Shown: positions 47,128 to 56,582, counted from the first letter of the stretch. The stretch is 64,000 nt of DNA from Planctomycetota bacterium (GCA_016712275.1 JADJRI010000003.1:181162-245161), one strand, 5' to 3'. Translations and numbers: made by a program. Notes: generated by a model from the letters alone, not told the origin.

Positions 47128-47265
47128 CTACCAAGCGATGATGCGCAACGACTCGGTGACGTACTAGTCCTTTTCAATGATGGCTGGGCGGAGCCCGCGG
47201 CTCCGGAAGTGTTCCGTCGCACGAAGCAGGGCCTGTTCAAAATCAGGATGCTCAAAGAGTCGCAT
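47128..47265 (-). pseudogene. N-terminal fragment of an AbiEii-type nucleotidyltransferase toxin
   Basis: Forty-five codons begin MRLFEHPDFEQALLRATEHF and contain IIEKDYYVTESLRIIA, the conserved start of AbiEii/AbiGii toxins, then end at a TAG. The nucleotidyltransferase motif GGTSLSK that should follow is missing, so the toxin is dead. Its ATG overlaps the end of the antitoxin gene by 14 nt, the usual abiE arrangement. Confidence 0.68.
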
Positions 47266-47797
47266 GTCGAGGACCGTCCTTTGCCTGCCAGTCACGGGCA
47301 TTTGGCAATTGAGCAAACACGCCAATCTCGAACCGCGAAAAAGGATTGAGGGACTGCCGCAATCGGTCCAGTGTATTCTTCTCCTTGCCCAATTTTTCTC
47401 CCAGAGCGCCGAACATCGCCCGGACGCGCGGCGGTTCCGTTTTCATGACTGTCAAGAGTCGGTCATAGCGGCCGGGTTGTGCAAGCATGGCGCGCGTTCT
47501 GGTGGTGGTCTGCTCGGGGGACAGCTCGCTGGTCTTTCCACTCCGCCGAAGAAAATCGAGCAACGCCGCGTCCTCCTGTGAGAGTTTCGACCATCGCTCG
47601 GGCCGACGGGTGTGAATCACCGCACCCTGGCCGACGAGTTTGCGCGGAAGGCTGGGCGCGCCGGTCGCCAGCTCGCTGCGGTGGGATGTCCGACTCGTGA
47701 ATCCAAGCAGATTGGCGGCACTAATTCCGAATGGAAACATGTTGCTGTGGCGCGCAGCCAACTCCGGCTGCAGAGATCGTATCTGATCCGCAGTCAT
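47252..47797 (-). CDS. AbiEi-like antitoxin, possibly N-terminally short
   Basis: A 181-residue protein resembling antitoxins of type IV abiE pairs: ISAANLLGFTSRTSHRSELA, SLPRKLVGQGAVIHTRRPER, EPPRVRAMFGALGEKLG and SLNPFSRFEIGVF. The usual N-terminal winged helix is not seen, and the reading frame upstream does not supply one. GGAG eight bases before the ATG at 47797 could still allow translation. Followed by an overlapping toxin stub, so the locus is a broken toxin-antitoxin pair in which only the antitoxin may persist. Confidence 0.6.
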   Translation of the reverse strand: MTADQIRSLQPELAARHSNMFPFGISAANLLGFTSRTSHRSELATGAPSLPRKLVGQGAVIHTRRPERWSKLSQEDAALLDFLRRSGKTSELSPEQTTTRTRAMLAQPGRYDRLLTVMKTEPPRVRAMFGALGEKLGKEKNTLDRLRQSLNPFSRFEIGVFAQLPNARDWQAKDGPRHATL

Positions 47798-47992
47798 CAC
47801 TCGGTCTCCTGATTGGGTCGTCAGAAGAGCGCGCTCCCAACATCGCCCTCAAGAATCCCATCGTCTCGACTCCTTCAAAATCTTGGGCGAGATTAGCGCT
47901 GTCATAGTAAGGCTCCTTCGCGAGAGAATACGCCACGAGACCAGCCGTTCGCGAATCTCGAAAGGCCATCTGTGCATAGCCTTGATGAGAAT

Positions 47993-49555
47993 TCAAAACC
48001 TAAACTGATACTGCAAGTAAACGTAATCGGAATCACGCGAGAAGCCGGAGCTGTTTACAAAATTCGACGGCCAGAAGTGCGACCAGCCGACCAGTAATGC
48101 CGAGTGTACGTCTATCTGCCATGTGACGGTCGCATCGAGTTCATCGCCAACATCATTGCCCGATGAGCCCGTCACGTTGCGGCGAATCGGCACGCCGCCC
48201 GCGTTGTAAAGCGCATCGAGATTGGAATCGAGCCAGAAGTGATACCATGTCAGTTTGGCGGTTACGTCTTTTACCGGCTTGAACGAGAAATTCACGTTTG
48301 GCGAAATGATATTGGCCCGTGCCACGTCGTCCATGTAGCCGAGGAAGGCATGGCCGGTGGGGTAGAGCTGATTCCACGTGTCGTGGCTGCCGTCGCGCGG
48401 CGTGTCGTCGCCGGTGGCGAAGTCGAAGCCGACGCCGATGCGCGGGGTTGTTGAAACGTTTTTGAAGGTATAGCCGGCATCGCTTCCAAACATCCACGCA
48501 TGAACTTCATCGCCATCCCATTTGCCCCACTGGCCACCACCCTCGATGTCGTAGTCGAAGTTGCCGGCGGTTCCTGCGAAGCGGCTACCGATGGTATAAA
48601 CGTTGAGATCGCCGTAACGGCCGTTTGCATTGGTGAAGAAACCGCGGTCATTAAATCCCAGAAAATACAGATCAATCACCTGATCATTGATGCCCTTGTA
48701 GGAGGAGTAGATTCCGTAGAAGTTTTGCTCCTCACGCCAGTGGTCGATTTTGTGGTTCATGCCCTCGTTAATGTGTGTATTCCATGGGTTCGAGAAGGGC
48801 TTGTTCATGAAGAAGACCGGCTTGACCCAGAAGAAGTCGATGTCAAACTTTGGGCTGGCGTACATGAGCTTTGCACCATCGAAGCGGCGACCTTCGTTCA
48901 TCCAGTCCAGCTTGCCGATGACGCGCTCCTTGCCATAGATCATTTCCTGACGGCCGATGCGAAGCGTAAGCGGTGTTTGCTCGCCAAGAAGCCGAATGTC
49001 CGCGAATGCCTGATGCACATCAAAGGTGTTTTCCATTCCGGGAATCTGCGGCAGATTCCGATCGGCCACACGGGCGTCGATTCCTTCGACGAAAATGCGG
49101 AATGTGTTTCGATAGTGAAAGTCCGCGTGGAGCAATTCGCGATAAAGCAGAAACGTATCATTCGTCGGATCGCGTGCGCCGAAGTTGCGATTTGTCTCAG
49201 ACTCCATTCGAAAGCGAATTTCGCCGCCGAGGCGCAATCGCCAATCGTCATCCAGATGAATGTTTTTGATAGGATCAAAAATATCACTGTTGTAGGTGTC
49301 GGGCTCGCCGTCGAGATAGGAGAAATCCTCGTTGTATCGAAGCAGCAAGTACTTCGGCCCCGCTTTGGGGACTGATGGGGAGGCCGTCGGCGAATCATGG
49401 GAATCCGCCGGGCCTGATGTCGTCGGGCCTTCTTCGGATGCGGCAGGCTGGGAGGTGGCAAACTCAGGAGGCGAGGTTTGTGCGTTCGTTGACGAGCCAA
49501 TGAAACTCACGACAGAGATCGAAACAAGCAAAACCGTTGTGTGTCGCCGGTACAC
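47993..49555 (-). CDS. Alginate-export-type outer-membrane porin
   Basis: A 520-residue exported beta-barrel. Signal peptide ends near TNAQTS; a Ser/Pro/Thr-rich linker (residues 25-65) precedes barrel strands such as DDWRLRLGGEIRFRMESETN, LTLRIGRQEMIYGKER and SDYVYLQYQFRF, with a terminal Phe as in outer-membrane barrels. The pattern matches the alginate export domain family, often found as a generic porin in respiratory clusters of Planctomycetota and Nitrospirota. AAGGAG before the GTG at 49555 fixes the start. It closes the bc/HAO/Nap operon and may pass nitrite, nitrate or small redox substrates. A decayed paralogue fragment lies at 12885-13056. Confidence 0.85.
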   Translation of the reverse strand: MYRRHTTVLLVSISVVSFIGSSTNAQTSPPEFATSQPAASEEGPTTSGPADSHDSPTASPSVPKAGPKYLLLRYNEDFSYLDGEPDTYNSDIFDPIKNIHLDDDWRLRLGGEIRFRMESETNRNFGARDPTNDTFLLYRELLHADFHYRNTFRIFVEGIDARVADRNLPQIPGMENTFDVHQAFADIRLLGEQTPLTLRIGRQEMIYGKERVIGKLDWMNEGRRFDGAKLMYASPKFDIDFFWVKPVFFMNKPFSNPWNTHINEGMNHKIDHWREEQNFYGIYSSYKGINDQVIDLYFLGFNDRGFFTNANGRYGDLNVYTIGSRFAGTAGNFDYDIEGGGQWGKWDGDEVHAWMFGSDAGYTFKNVSTTPRIGVGFDFATGDDTPRDGSHDTWNQLYPTGHAFLGYMDDVARANIISPNVNFSFKPVKDVTAKLTWYHFWLDSNLDALYNAGGVPIRRNVTGSSGNDVGDELDATVTWQIDVHSALLVGWSHFWPSNFVNSSGFSRDSDYVYLQYQFRF

Positions 49556-49654
49556 GGCTGATCTCCTTCAACATGGAATGATTTAGCATTGCGATCCAAG
49601 GCAGTTGCGCGCTAGCACACTGGCCGTGAAACGCCGGCTGAATTCAAAGCGGCA

Positions 49655-49825
49655 TCAGACCGGAATTCCAAGCGCTGCGGCAATGCTCTTAAAAAGTGGC
49701 GCTAGAAACCCGGTTGAAAAAGCGTTGAAAACTCCGGTGATAACGCCTCCGAGGACGGTACCGACCACATTGATAATGACGGCCGTGAATTGATTTCCAA
49801 AGCTGTCGATAAACGGTGGAAACAT
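49655..49825 (-). CDS. 56-residue hydrophobic peptide in the bc/HAO/Nap operon
   Basis: A very short gene starting MFPPFIDSFGNQFTAVIINV and ending FLAPLFKSIAAALGIPV. Residues 14-33 and 40-56 are hydrophobic with Gly spacing (VVGTVLGGVITGVF), giving one or two membrane helices. AGGAA lies eight bases before the ATG at 49825. It sits between the tetraheme cytochrome and the porin on the same strand. No homologue is known to me. It could be a small subunit of the membrane complex. Confidence 0.6.
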   Translation of the reverse strand: MFPPFIDSFGNQFTAVIINVVGTVLGGVITGVFNAFSTGFLAPLFKSIAAALGIPV

Positions 49826-49901
49826 TACAAGGTTCCTTTCAAATGCCTATTCGATTTCTCAACGTAATTCGAAACACGACATGTATTCCTTCGGGGCGCT
49901 C

Positions 49902-50495
49902 TCATGATGTCGGTTCAGTACGGGTAAACTCGCCTGACTCAGTCACAGGAACATGACACTGCGCGCATCTCACGCGCTCGGGATGCGGACAAAGGATTTC
50001 CTCCCTCGCAGCGGGTCCCGTGTGACAGGCGGCGCAATTCTCGCGCATAAACACCTGATGCGGCATTGTGGGCGGCGAAATGGACGTTGCGCGCTTTCCT
50101 TTCCGCAGGTCCTGTCGCATGGGCAGAAAATCGCTTTCCACGAATAACGCCTTCTCCTCGGCATAAACGTGGCATTGCTCACAACGGGCAAACATGCCGG
50201 CGTTCGACTTTGTGGTGTGCGGCATTGGCGGTGCGAAACCCATGTCGCCGAATTGAATACCGGTTTGTGAATGGCAGGACGTGCAGCTCGCTCCCATTTG
50301 CATGTGTGGAATGATCGGCGGCGCGCCATCGTAGGCCCGCCGTGCGGCGCGGACCAACGATCGATCCGACGCCCGCGAGGATTTCGCCGAATCGACCGAT
50401 CCCGGCAGCGAGGGAGCACCGGAATCGCACGCACCAAAGTACAAGAAAACAATAAATAGTCCGCAAGTTAGAGCGGCATACCGCAGACGCGACAC
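49902..50495 (-). CDS. Tetraheme NapB-like lipoprotein cytochrome c
   Basis: A 197-residue periplasmic lipoprotein. Signal ends in FLYFGAC with the lipid Cys at residue 23. ARRAYDGAPPIIPH is the typical start of the NapB small subunit of periplasmic nitrate reductase. Four heme motifs follow: CTSCH (71), CEQCH (105), CAACH (154) and CAQCH (177); classical NapB has two. MGFAPPMPHTTKSNAGMFAR separates hemes one and two. The GTG at 50495 overlaps the end of napA, so they are coupled. Likely the direct electron donor to NapA, with two extra hemes that could wire it to the octaheme protein. Confidence 0.82.
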   Translation of the reverse strand: MSRLRYAALTCGLFIVFLYFGACDSGAPSLPGSVDSAKSSRASDRSLVRAARRAYDGAPPIIPHMQMGASCTSCHSQTGIQFGDMGFAPPMPHTTKSNAGMFARCEQCHVYAEEKALFVESDFLPMRQDLRKGKRATSISPPTMPHQVFMRENCAACHTGPAAREEILCPHPERVRCAQCHVPVTESGEFTRTEPTS

Positions 50496-52883
50496 ATGCC
50501 GAACAGGAATCCTGTTCTTTCGCTTCTGATCGCGCACTTCTTGTAGTCCGGCTGCTTGCTGATGTTGCACATCGAGTCCAGCGTCAGCAGGTTTATCAAC
50601 CAGAATTCGTCAAAAAAAGGCACAAACACGCTGCCGCGCGGCGGCTTGCCGCGGCCATCGACCAACACGCGGATTTTCAACTCACCACGACGGCTGACGA
50701 GCTTTACCCAGTCGCGTGATCTAACTCCAAGTTCCACGGCGTCAGCGCGATTGATCTCAACATAAGCACAGGGAACGGCCTGATGGAGCTGCTTGATGCG
50801 CCGGGTCATCGAGCCGGAGTGCCAGTGCTCCAGCACCCGCCCAGTGCACAACCAGAAGGGATATTCCGCATCGGGAATTTCCGGCGAGGGTGGTAGGGTC
50901 GCAGCCAGATCGCGGCCTTGTCGCCGTAATCATGAGCCTTGTAAAATGAACGCCCTTGGGCTTCTTCACATAAGGGTCGTGCCCCGCCGCGTAACGATAA
51001 TTAGTTTCCTTGCCGTCCACGACCGGCCACTTCAAGCCGCGGGTTGATCGAAGCTGGTCGTAACTTGCCAGGTCTTTCCCGATGCCCAGCCCGAAGCTGC
51101 GATACTCTTCGAACATCGGCTTGTGCCAGTCGTTCTCGGGCCACGGGAACAGATGGCCCATGCCCATCTTCTTTGCCACCTGCATGATCTGCCATGCGTC
51201 TTCTTTCGCCTCGCCCGGCGGATCAACCAGTTTGTCCCATTGCTGGGTGCGACGCTCGCTGTTGCCGAAGCATCCCTCGCGCTCGATCCAGGCGGCGGCG
51301 GGAAGCACAAGATCGGCCACGTCCGTCGTCGGTGTCGGATAAATGTCACTGACCACAATAAAGCGGCCATCGCCCGGTTTGCGTTTGAACCGGTTGAGAT
51401 TTGGCATCGTGACCCACGGATTCGTTGTTTGAATCCAAAGCGCCTTCACATCTCCACGCGTCAGAGCGCGGAACATGTCGACCGCGTGATAGCCCGGCTT
51501 GGGGTTGATTGTGCCGGCGGGCAGGTTCCAGATTTTCTCGGCCTTGGCACGGTGTTCGGGATTGGTCACCACCATGTCGGCCGGAAGCCGATTGTTGAGC
51601 GTGCCGACTTCCCGCACCGTTCCGCAGGCCGCCGGCTGGCCGGTAATCGAGAATGGATTGTTGCCGGGTTTGCTGATCTTGCCGGTGACGAGATGCAGGT
51701 CGGTGATCAGATTATTCATCCAAGTGCCGCGGTAGTGCTGATTGACGCCCATGCACCACAGGCTCACGGTTCCGCGCGATGAATCGCCATAGATGTCGGC
51801 GAGGGTCTCGATCTGCGCGGCAGGCACTCCACTGATCTTGCTGACTTTTTCAGGGGTGTAGTCTTCGAGGAATTGGCGAAATTCCTCAAGCGACGAATCC
51901 CGCGGTTTGTCGGCAAACGTATAGTGCTCGGCCTGGTCGCCGAAGCATCCGTAGCCGATTTCGCTTACGTCTTCGATGCCGCGTTTGAATACGGTGTTTT
52001 CTTCGATGAAGGCCGAGTCGATTTTGTTCTTCTTCAAAAGCAGGTGGAGAATTCCATTGGCGATCGCCAGGTCGCTACCGGGGATGAACTCCAGATACAT
52101 GTCGGCATAGTCGCTGGTGGGCGTGCGACGCGTGCCGAGATCGATGAAGCGCGTGCCGGGCTTTTGACGCTTTCGCTCCAGCATGCGCGAGAATAGAACG
52201 GGGTGCATTTCCGCCGCGTTGTGGCCCCACAGAATGAAGTCGTCGCCATATTCAAAGTCATCGTAGCAGCCCATCGGCTCGTCACTTTGAAACTGTGTGA
52301 CAAACCCCATGACCGCGCTGGCCATGCACAATCGCGCATTCGGCTCCAAATTATTGCTTTTCATGCCGCCCTTGACCCATTTGAGCGCGGCATAGCCATC
52401 GAAAATCGTCCATTGGCCGGAGCCGTAGACGCCTATTGAATCCGGGCCGGATTCATTGAGTGCTGACTTAAATTTTGAGGCAATGAGATCGATGGCCTCA
52501 TCCCATGAAATGCGCTTCAGTTTACCGTCCGCACCGCGAAGCTGCGGATACAAAAGTCGGTCGCGGCCATAGAGCAGTCCCGGCAGGTGATAGCCTTTGA
52601 CGCAAAGCAGCCCCTTGTTGACCGGGCTGGCCACGTCGCCGCGAACCGCCATGGCTTTGCCATCCTTAACACCAACTTCGACGCCGCAACCTGTGCCGCA
52701 AAATCGGCACGGCGCCTTTCCCCAATTCAAATCGGACGGCGATACGGAATCCATGGCGGCCTGAGATGCGGCGATTTGTTCCGCCGCGCGCTTTTGATCA
52801 CACGAAAAGGCGGTGACGCCGTACGCGCCGGCCGCCGTTGTTCCGAGAACCGTCAGAAAATCACGCCGGTTCAGTAAATTCAT
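50468..52883 (-). CDS. napA: Periplasmic nitrate reductase catalytic subunit, two frame breaks near the C-terminus
   Basis: A Mo-bis-MGD enzyme of about 805 residues reducing nitrate to nitrite in the periplasm. Tat signal NRRDFLTVLGTTAAGA (Arg6-Arg7); cluster motif CRFCGTGC (Cys59, 62, 66) with Cys94 in LLCVKGYHL; the Mo ligand Cys186 in PNARLCMASAVMGF. ERRTQQWDKLVDPPGEAKED is typical of NapA. The frame breaks at about 50945, where one T is missing from a T run (FYKAHDYGDKAAIWLRPY), and again about 35 nt later, returning to EYPFWLCTGRVLEHWHSGSM. The ATG overlaps the octaheme cytochrome stop (ATGA). Electron supply by NapC or NapGH is not encoded nearby; the bc-type genes upstream may replace it. 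Confidence 0.9.
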
Positions 52884-54534
52884 GGCATGCTTGCCTCGCC
52901 CTGACTTGCCTGTTCACTCTCAGGCGCGTACCGCAGCGGTCGGTCCATTTCGGTCTTTTGAATCCAAACATGCTCCGGTCGCGCGAGAATATCATCAATA
53001 ACTTTGTTTACGGCATCCGCCGCTTCTTTCTTTCCGGCCTCCGTCGCATGCGCGTGATTTCGCGCGCTTCCGGAATGAGGTGCATGTAAAAGCGATCGGC
53101 CACTTCGTACATGCCGTGCCAGTGTGTGTAGTCGGGGGCCATCATCGACGCACCGTGTCGCGCCCGCCGACCCTCGTGATGCCAGAGGTAGAACCAGGTC
53201 CATTCGATTTCTTCGTCAAACTGGGCCTTGGTGATAAGTCCGTTGTCCTGAAGTGCCTTCATGATGGCAGTTCCCGACTTGCCGAATTTTTCGTTGTAGA
53301 GGATGACCAAATCATCATACTGCTTGTAAAACGAAGAGACATAATCCGGTGTGTGGCAGTGGGAGCAGACTTCCTGCATTCGACCGCGCTTTTCCTGCCA
53401 TGTGCTGACGGTCAGCGCCTGCCGTTTGACCGGATCGGCTTCGGTGACGATTTTCCCATTGGCATCCGTGTCGAGCAGCAGGCTGATCGGCGGGCGATTG
53501 GTCCATGAAATTCGCATACCGGGATCGTGGGTGACTTTCCCGCCATTGCGTGAATGGCCGGACATGTGGCAGGTGGCGCAAGTCGGCGCCTGGGAATAAT
53601 CCTTGCCGAGCACCCAACTGGGCGAATCGAGATTCATCTTCTCCCGAAGATCGCGATAGGCGACGCCGTGCTTCGATTCCTCATAGATCTCCTTTTGGGG
53701 ATGGTCGGGGCCGAGGTGGCACTTGCCGCAATTTTCTGGTTGTCGAGCACGCCGGGGAGAAAAGTCATGCCGGCTGTGGCATGCACTGCACGAGCCGAGC
53801 GAACCATCCAGGTTCAGTCTTCCGATACCGGTGTTTGGCCATGTATCCGAATGAAACCTCGGTTTTCCGTTTTGATCCTTGAGAATCCTGGCGACCGCAT
53901 CGAGGTTGGTGGGCTTGCCGCTTGAATCCGGCTTCAGATCGTCGACGGTGATCTTGCCTCCATCCGTCGAAACCAATGCCACCTTGCTGCCGTGGCATTG
54001 AAGGCAACCCAACATCGCACTCGCCATTCCATTGACCTTGTCGACGGCCATCATGCCCGGCGTTGGCGAATGGGGGTTGAACGGTCCGCGGTTGCCCTCC
54101 ACAGTTTCCGCCAGGAAGTTGTCCAGTGAAGCGAGGATGTTACCGGCTGCGGCATGGTGGCTGTGTTCGAATTCACCGTACTCAGTGGGATGGCATCGAG
54201 AGCAGTCGCGCGGGCTGACGACAGTGGCGATGTGTACGCCATAGTGGGCGAAACCGTCGGCATCGGAGGTTTCGGCCTGATGGCACTCGACGCAGCCGAC
54301 ACCCTTGGCGGCATGGGTGCTGCCGCGCCAGTGATCGACGATGCCGCGCGTCGATTCGGTATGACACGTAATGCAATCGCGGCTGGACTCGGGGACGATG
54401 GCGAGCAGGGTCGACATCGGCATTTCTTCCGGCGTCAGACCCTTGCGCGTCTCCAATTCTGCGACCATGATCAGCGCTACGCAAAGCGAAACGCCAAGAA
54501 CAAAAACGACAATACGCTTGGTATTGAGAGACAT
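52880..54534 (-). CDS. Octaheme HAO-like cytochrome c, one frame break
   Basis: A membrane-anchored octaheme cytochrome of the hydroxylamine oxidoreductase family, about 550 residues. N-terminal helix VVFVLGVSLCVALIMVA. Eight CxxCH motifs start at residues 54, 81, 111, 177, 249, 269, 319 and 390. About 75 residues after the last heme comes APDYTHWHGMYEVADRFY, where Tyr469 is at the place expected for the tyrosine that cross-links the P460 heme in oxidative HAOs. The frame breaks near 53045, and the true tail VIDDILARPEHVWIQK with EMDRPLRY follows in another frame. TGATG couples it to cytochrome b, ATGA to napA. Could oxidise hydroxylamine, reduce nitrite, or only relay electrons. Confidence 0.87.
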
Positions 54535-56009
54535 CAGACCATGGCCTCCCAGACGGTTAACATAAGGAACGAAACAAATGCAAAAATGCCCACATAGACG
54601 CCGATGTCCTTCCCTGGTGCAAGCCTTTGAAGGATTGCATCGACCCAGGGCCACAGCACGACCAATCCCGCAAGCGCGCCGGTCATGAACACGGCGGTTT
54701 GCAGGCCGGTGAGTTTGAGCAGGCGAAACTGGAAGAAGAAATACCACTCCGGCTTGATGTGCTCCGGCGTGACGAGCGGGTTTGCTTTTTCATGCAGTTC
54801 GGCCGGAAACACGAGCGACAGCAGGGTCAATAGAAACAACAGCAGCGTGCCGATCATCAGTTCTGTAATCAGGTGATCCGGAAAAAAACTGAACGGCTTG
54901 TCTTCGCCCTTGCCTTCGATAAAGCGGTCGTGCCTGGCCGCGCCATAAACCACGCTGACCGCCAGTATCACTGCGGCAATGATCCAACCCGCCGGATTCG
55001 CCGCTTCGTTGACCGCCAAATCAAAAACGAGCTTGCCCATGGACAGGATGCCGACGAAGAGCCACAGCAGCAGGCCATAGGTGTGCCCGTGATGCATCAG
55101 CACGGCGGTCGTTGCCAGAATGACGGAGCCGATCATCCAAAAAACGCGGCTGCTTTCAAGGCTCAACTCATACGTGATCATCTTGACCGGAAATGGGTTT
55201 CGCACCGCCATCATGATCGCCGCTAACGCGCCGATTGCGGCCAAGAGTGCGATAAATCGTACACCGGGCAGTGCGGACGCAAGACGTCCGCTTCCGCCGG
55301 GACGCTTCCGCGGATCATCGAACGAAAGTTCCGAAACACCATGAATTCGCAGAATGGCAACGTGCAGGCCGATGAGTAATATCATCGTTACCGGAAGAAT
55401 GCCGACATGCAGATTGTACATGCGGGTCAGGGTGTTCGGTCCGATGGTTTCGCCGCCCTTCATAAATGTCGCCAGCGCACCGCCAACCAGCGGGGCCGTC
55501 GCCGTCAATTCCGTGGCAACCGTGATTCCCCAGTAGGAAAGCTGCTCATAGACCAGTGAGTAGCCCGTAAAGCCCATAACAAAAGTGCATCCGAGCAGCC
55601 CGCAGCCAACCAGCCAATTGAGCTGTCGCGGATGGCGAAATGCACAGGAAAAGAACACACGGCACATATGCAGGATCACCGTGATGATCATCAGGTTTGC
55701 CGCCCATTTGTGAATGCTGCGAACAAACCACCCATAGGAAATGGTGTTGGTAATTGCCGAAACGCTTTCGTAGGCGTGATCCGGGGACGGCACATAATAA
55801 AATGACAGCAGAATGCCCGTCGTCAGTTGAATGAAGAAAAGGTAAGCAGGCGTGCCGCCCAACGCAAACCACCATCGCTTGATGTGGCCGGGCACGGGTT
55901 CATTGGTAACTTCCTGTACGCGACCCCAATCCAATGGCAGCATCTGCCAAAGGCGTCCGCTGGCGGATCGAGCGTGGGCGGGTTCATTATTCCGGGTTTC
56001 AGACGCCAT
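54534..56009 (-). CDS. Fused cytochrome b/b6-type quinol oxidoreductase subunit
   Basis: A 491-residue membrane protein with about ten helices combining cytochrome b6 and subunit IV parts. Heme histidines lie in GWFVRSIHKWAANLMIITVI, VILHMCRVFF, NLHVGILPVTM and GLHVAILRIHG. The Qo-site motif is seen as KPEWYFFFQFRLLKL. It would oxidise quinol and pass electrons to the Rieske protein and periplasmic cytochromes. The ATG at 56009 overlaps the Rieske stop by 11 nt. Similar Rieske/cytochrome b genes linked to octaheme cytochromes are known in anammox planctomycetes. Confidence 0.92.
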   Translation of the reverse strand: MASETRNNEPAHARSASGRLWQMLPLDWGRVQEVTNEPVPGHIKRWWFALGGTPAYLFFIQLTTGILLSFYYVPSPDHAYESVSAITNTISYGWFVRSIHKWAANLMIITVILHMCRVFFSCAFRHPRQLNWLVGCGLLGCTFVMGFTGYSLVYEQLSYWGITVATELTATAPLVGGALATFMKGGETIGPNTLTRMYNLHVGILPVTMILLIGLHVAILRIHGVSELSFDDPRKRPGGSGRLASALPGVRFIALLAAIGALAAIMMAVRNPFPVKMITYELSLESSRVFWMIGSVILATTAVLMHHGHTYGLLLWLFVGILSMGKLVFDLAVNEAANPAGWIIAAVILAVSVVYGAARHDRFIEGKGEDKPFSFFPDHLITELMIGTLLLFLLTLLSLVFPAELHEKANPLVTPEHIKPEWYFFFQFRLLKLTGLQTAVFMTGALAGLVVLWPWVDAILQRLAPGKDIGVYVGIFAFVSFLMLTVWEAMV

Positions 56010-56529
56010 AGTCGCCCTTTCCGGTAACCATGATCGACACCCAGCCATTTTCCCTGTTCACTCGAACTTCAAAGGTGGATAGGTTTTTCTTTTCCTTGGC
56101 GGGTGGGCCGGAAACGGCGATGCCATTCTTGTCAAACACACCGTTGTGACACGGGCAGAGGAATTCGCCGCGGCCGGCATCCCAATGAACGCGGCAACCG
56201 AGATGAGGACATGTGCTTGAAAGCGCCTTGAATCCAACGGCGGGGTTGTCGCGATCATCCGTCACGCGGGCCAACGCAATCTCCTCGCCGCGGGGATCTT
56301 TGACCATGATGCTTGAGCCGACTTTGATGTCATCCAAAGTGCCTACAAACATTTCGCGGCGAGGGGTGTGTCGTCTGAGCGGAACCAGATATTGAAGAAA
56401 ATTCCAAAGCCCAAGGCCGTACCCCGCCACAACGCCGACGGCCATGAGGCAGGCCGTGAAAAACCCGCTGCGGGAGGGCGCGACTGCATTGCGATCAATC
56501 GGACAGGGGGATGTGATTGGTTCCGACAT
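55999..56529 (-). CDS. Rieske [2Fe-2S] protein of a bc-type complex
   Basis: A 176-residue membrane-anchored Rieske protein. One N-terminal helix (GFFTACLMAVGVVAGYGLGL) and a soluble cluster domain with CPHLGCRVHW and FLCPCHNGVF supplying the two Cys and two His ligands and the disulfide cysteines. GPPAKEKKNLSTFEVRV is the usual Pro loop. First structural gene of the operon; the ATG at 56529 begins the family sequence, an upstream in-frame ATG at 56553 has no support. A predicted promoter lies at 56621-56649. Confidence 0.93.
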   Translation of the reverse strand: MSEPITSPCPIDRNAVAPSRSGFFTACLMAVGVVAGYGLGLWNFLQYLVPLRRHTPRREMFVGTLDDIKVGSSIMVKDPRGEEIALARVTDDRDNPAVGFKALSSTCPHLGCRVHWDAGRGEFLCPCHNGVFDKNGIAVSGPPAKEKKNLSTFEVRVNRENGWVSIMVTGKGDYGV

Positions 56530-56582
56530 TGCGTGTCGTTCTAACGAAGCCATCGCGAGGCTGCAAGAAAAAACTCCCGATC

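Noticed and set aside
49605..49793. Plus-strand 62-codon frame downstream of the tetraheme gene
   Set aside because: It is antisense to the hydrophobic peptide gene, which has a ribosome binding site and better composition.
47993..56529. Hydrazine metabolism (anammox) cluster
   Set aside because: Octaheme and Rieske/b genes recall anammox, but no hydrazine synthase subunits occur, and NapA is part of the operon.
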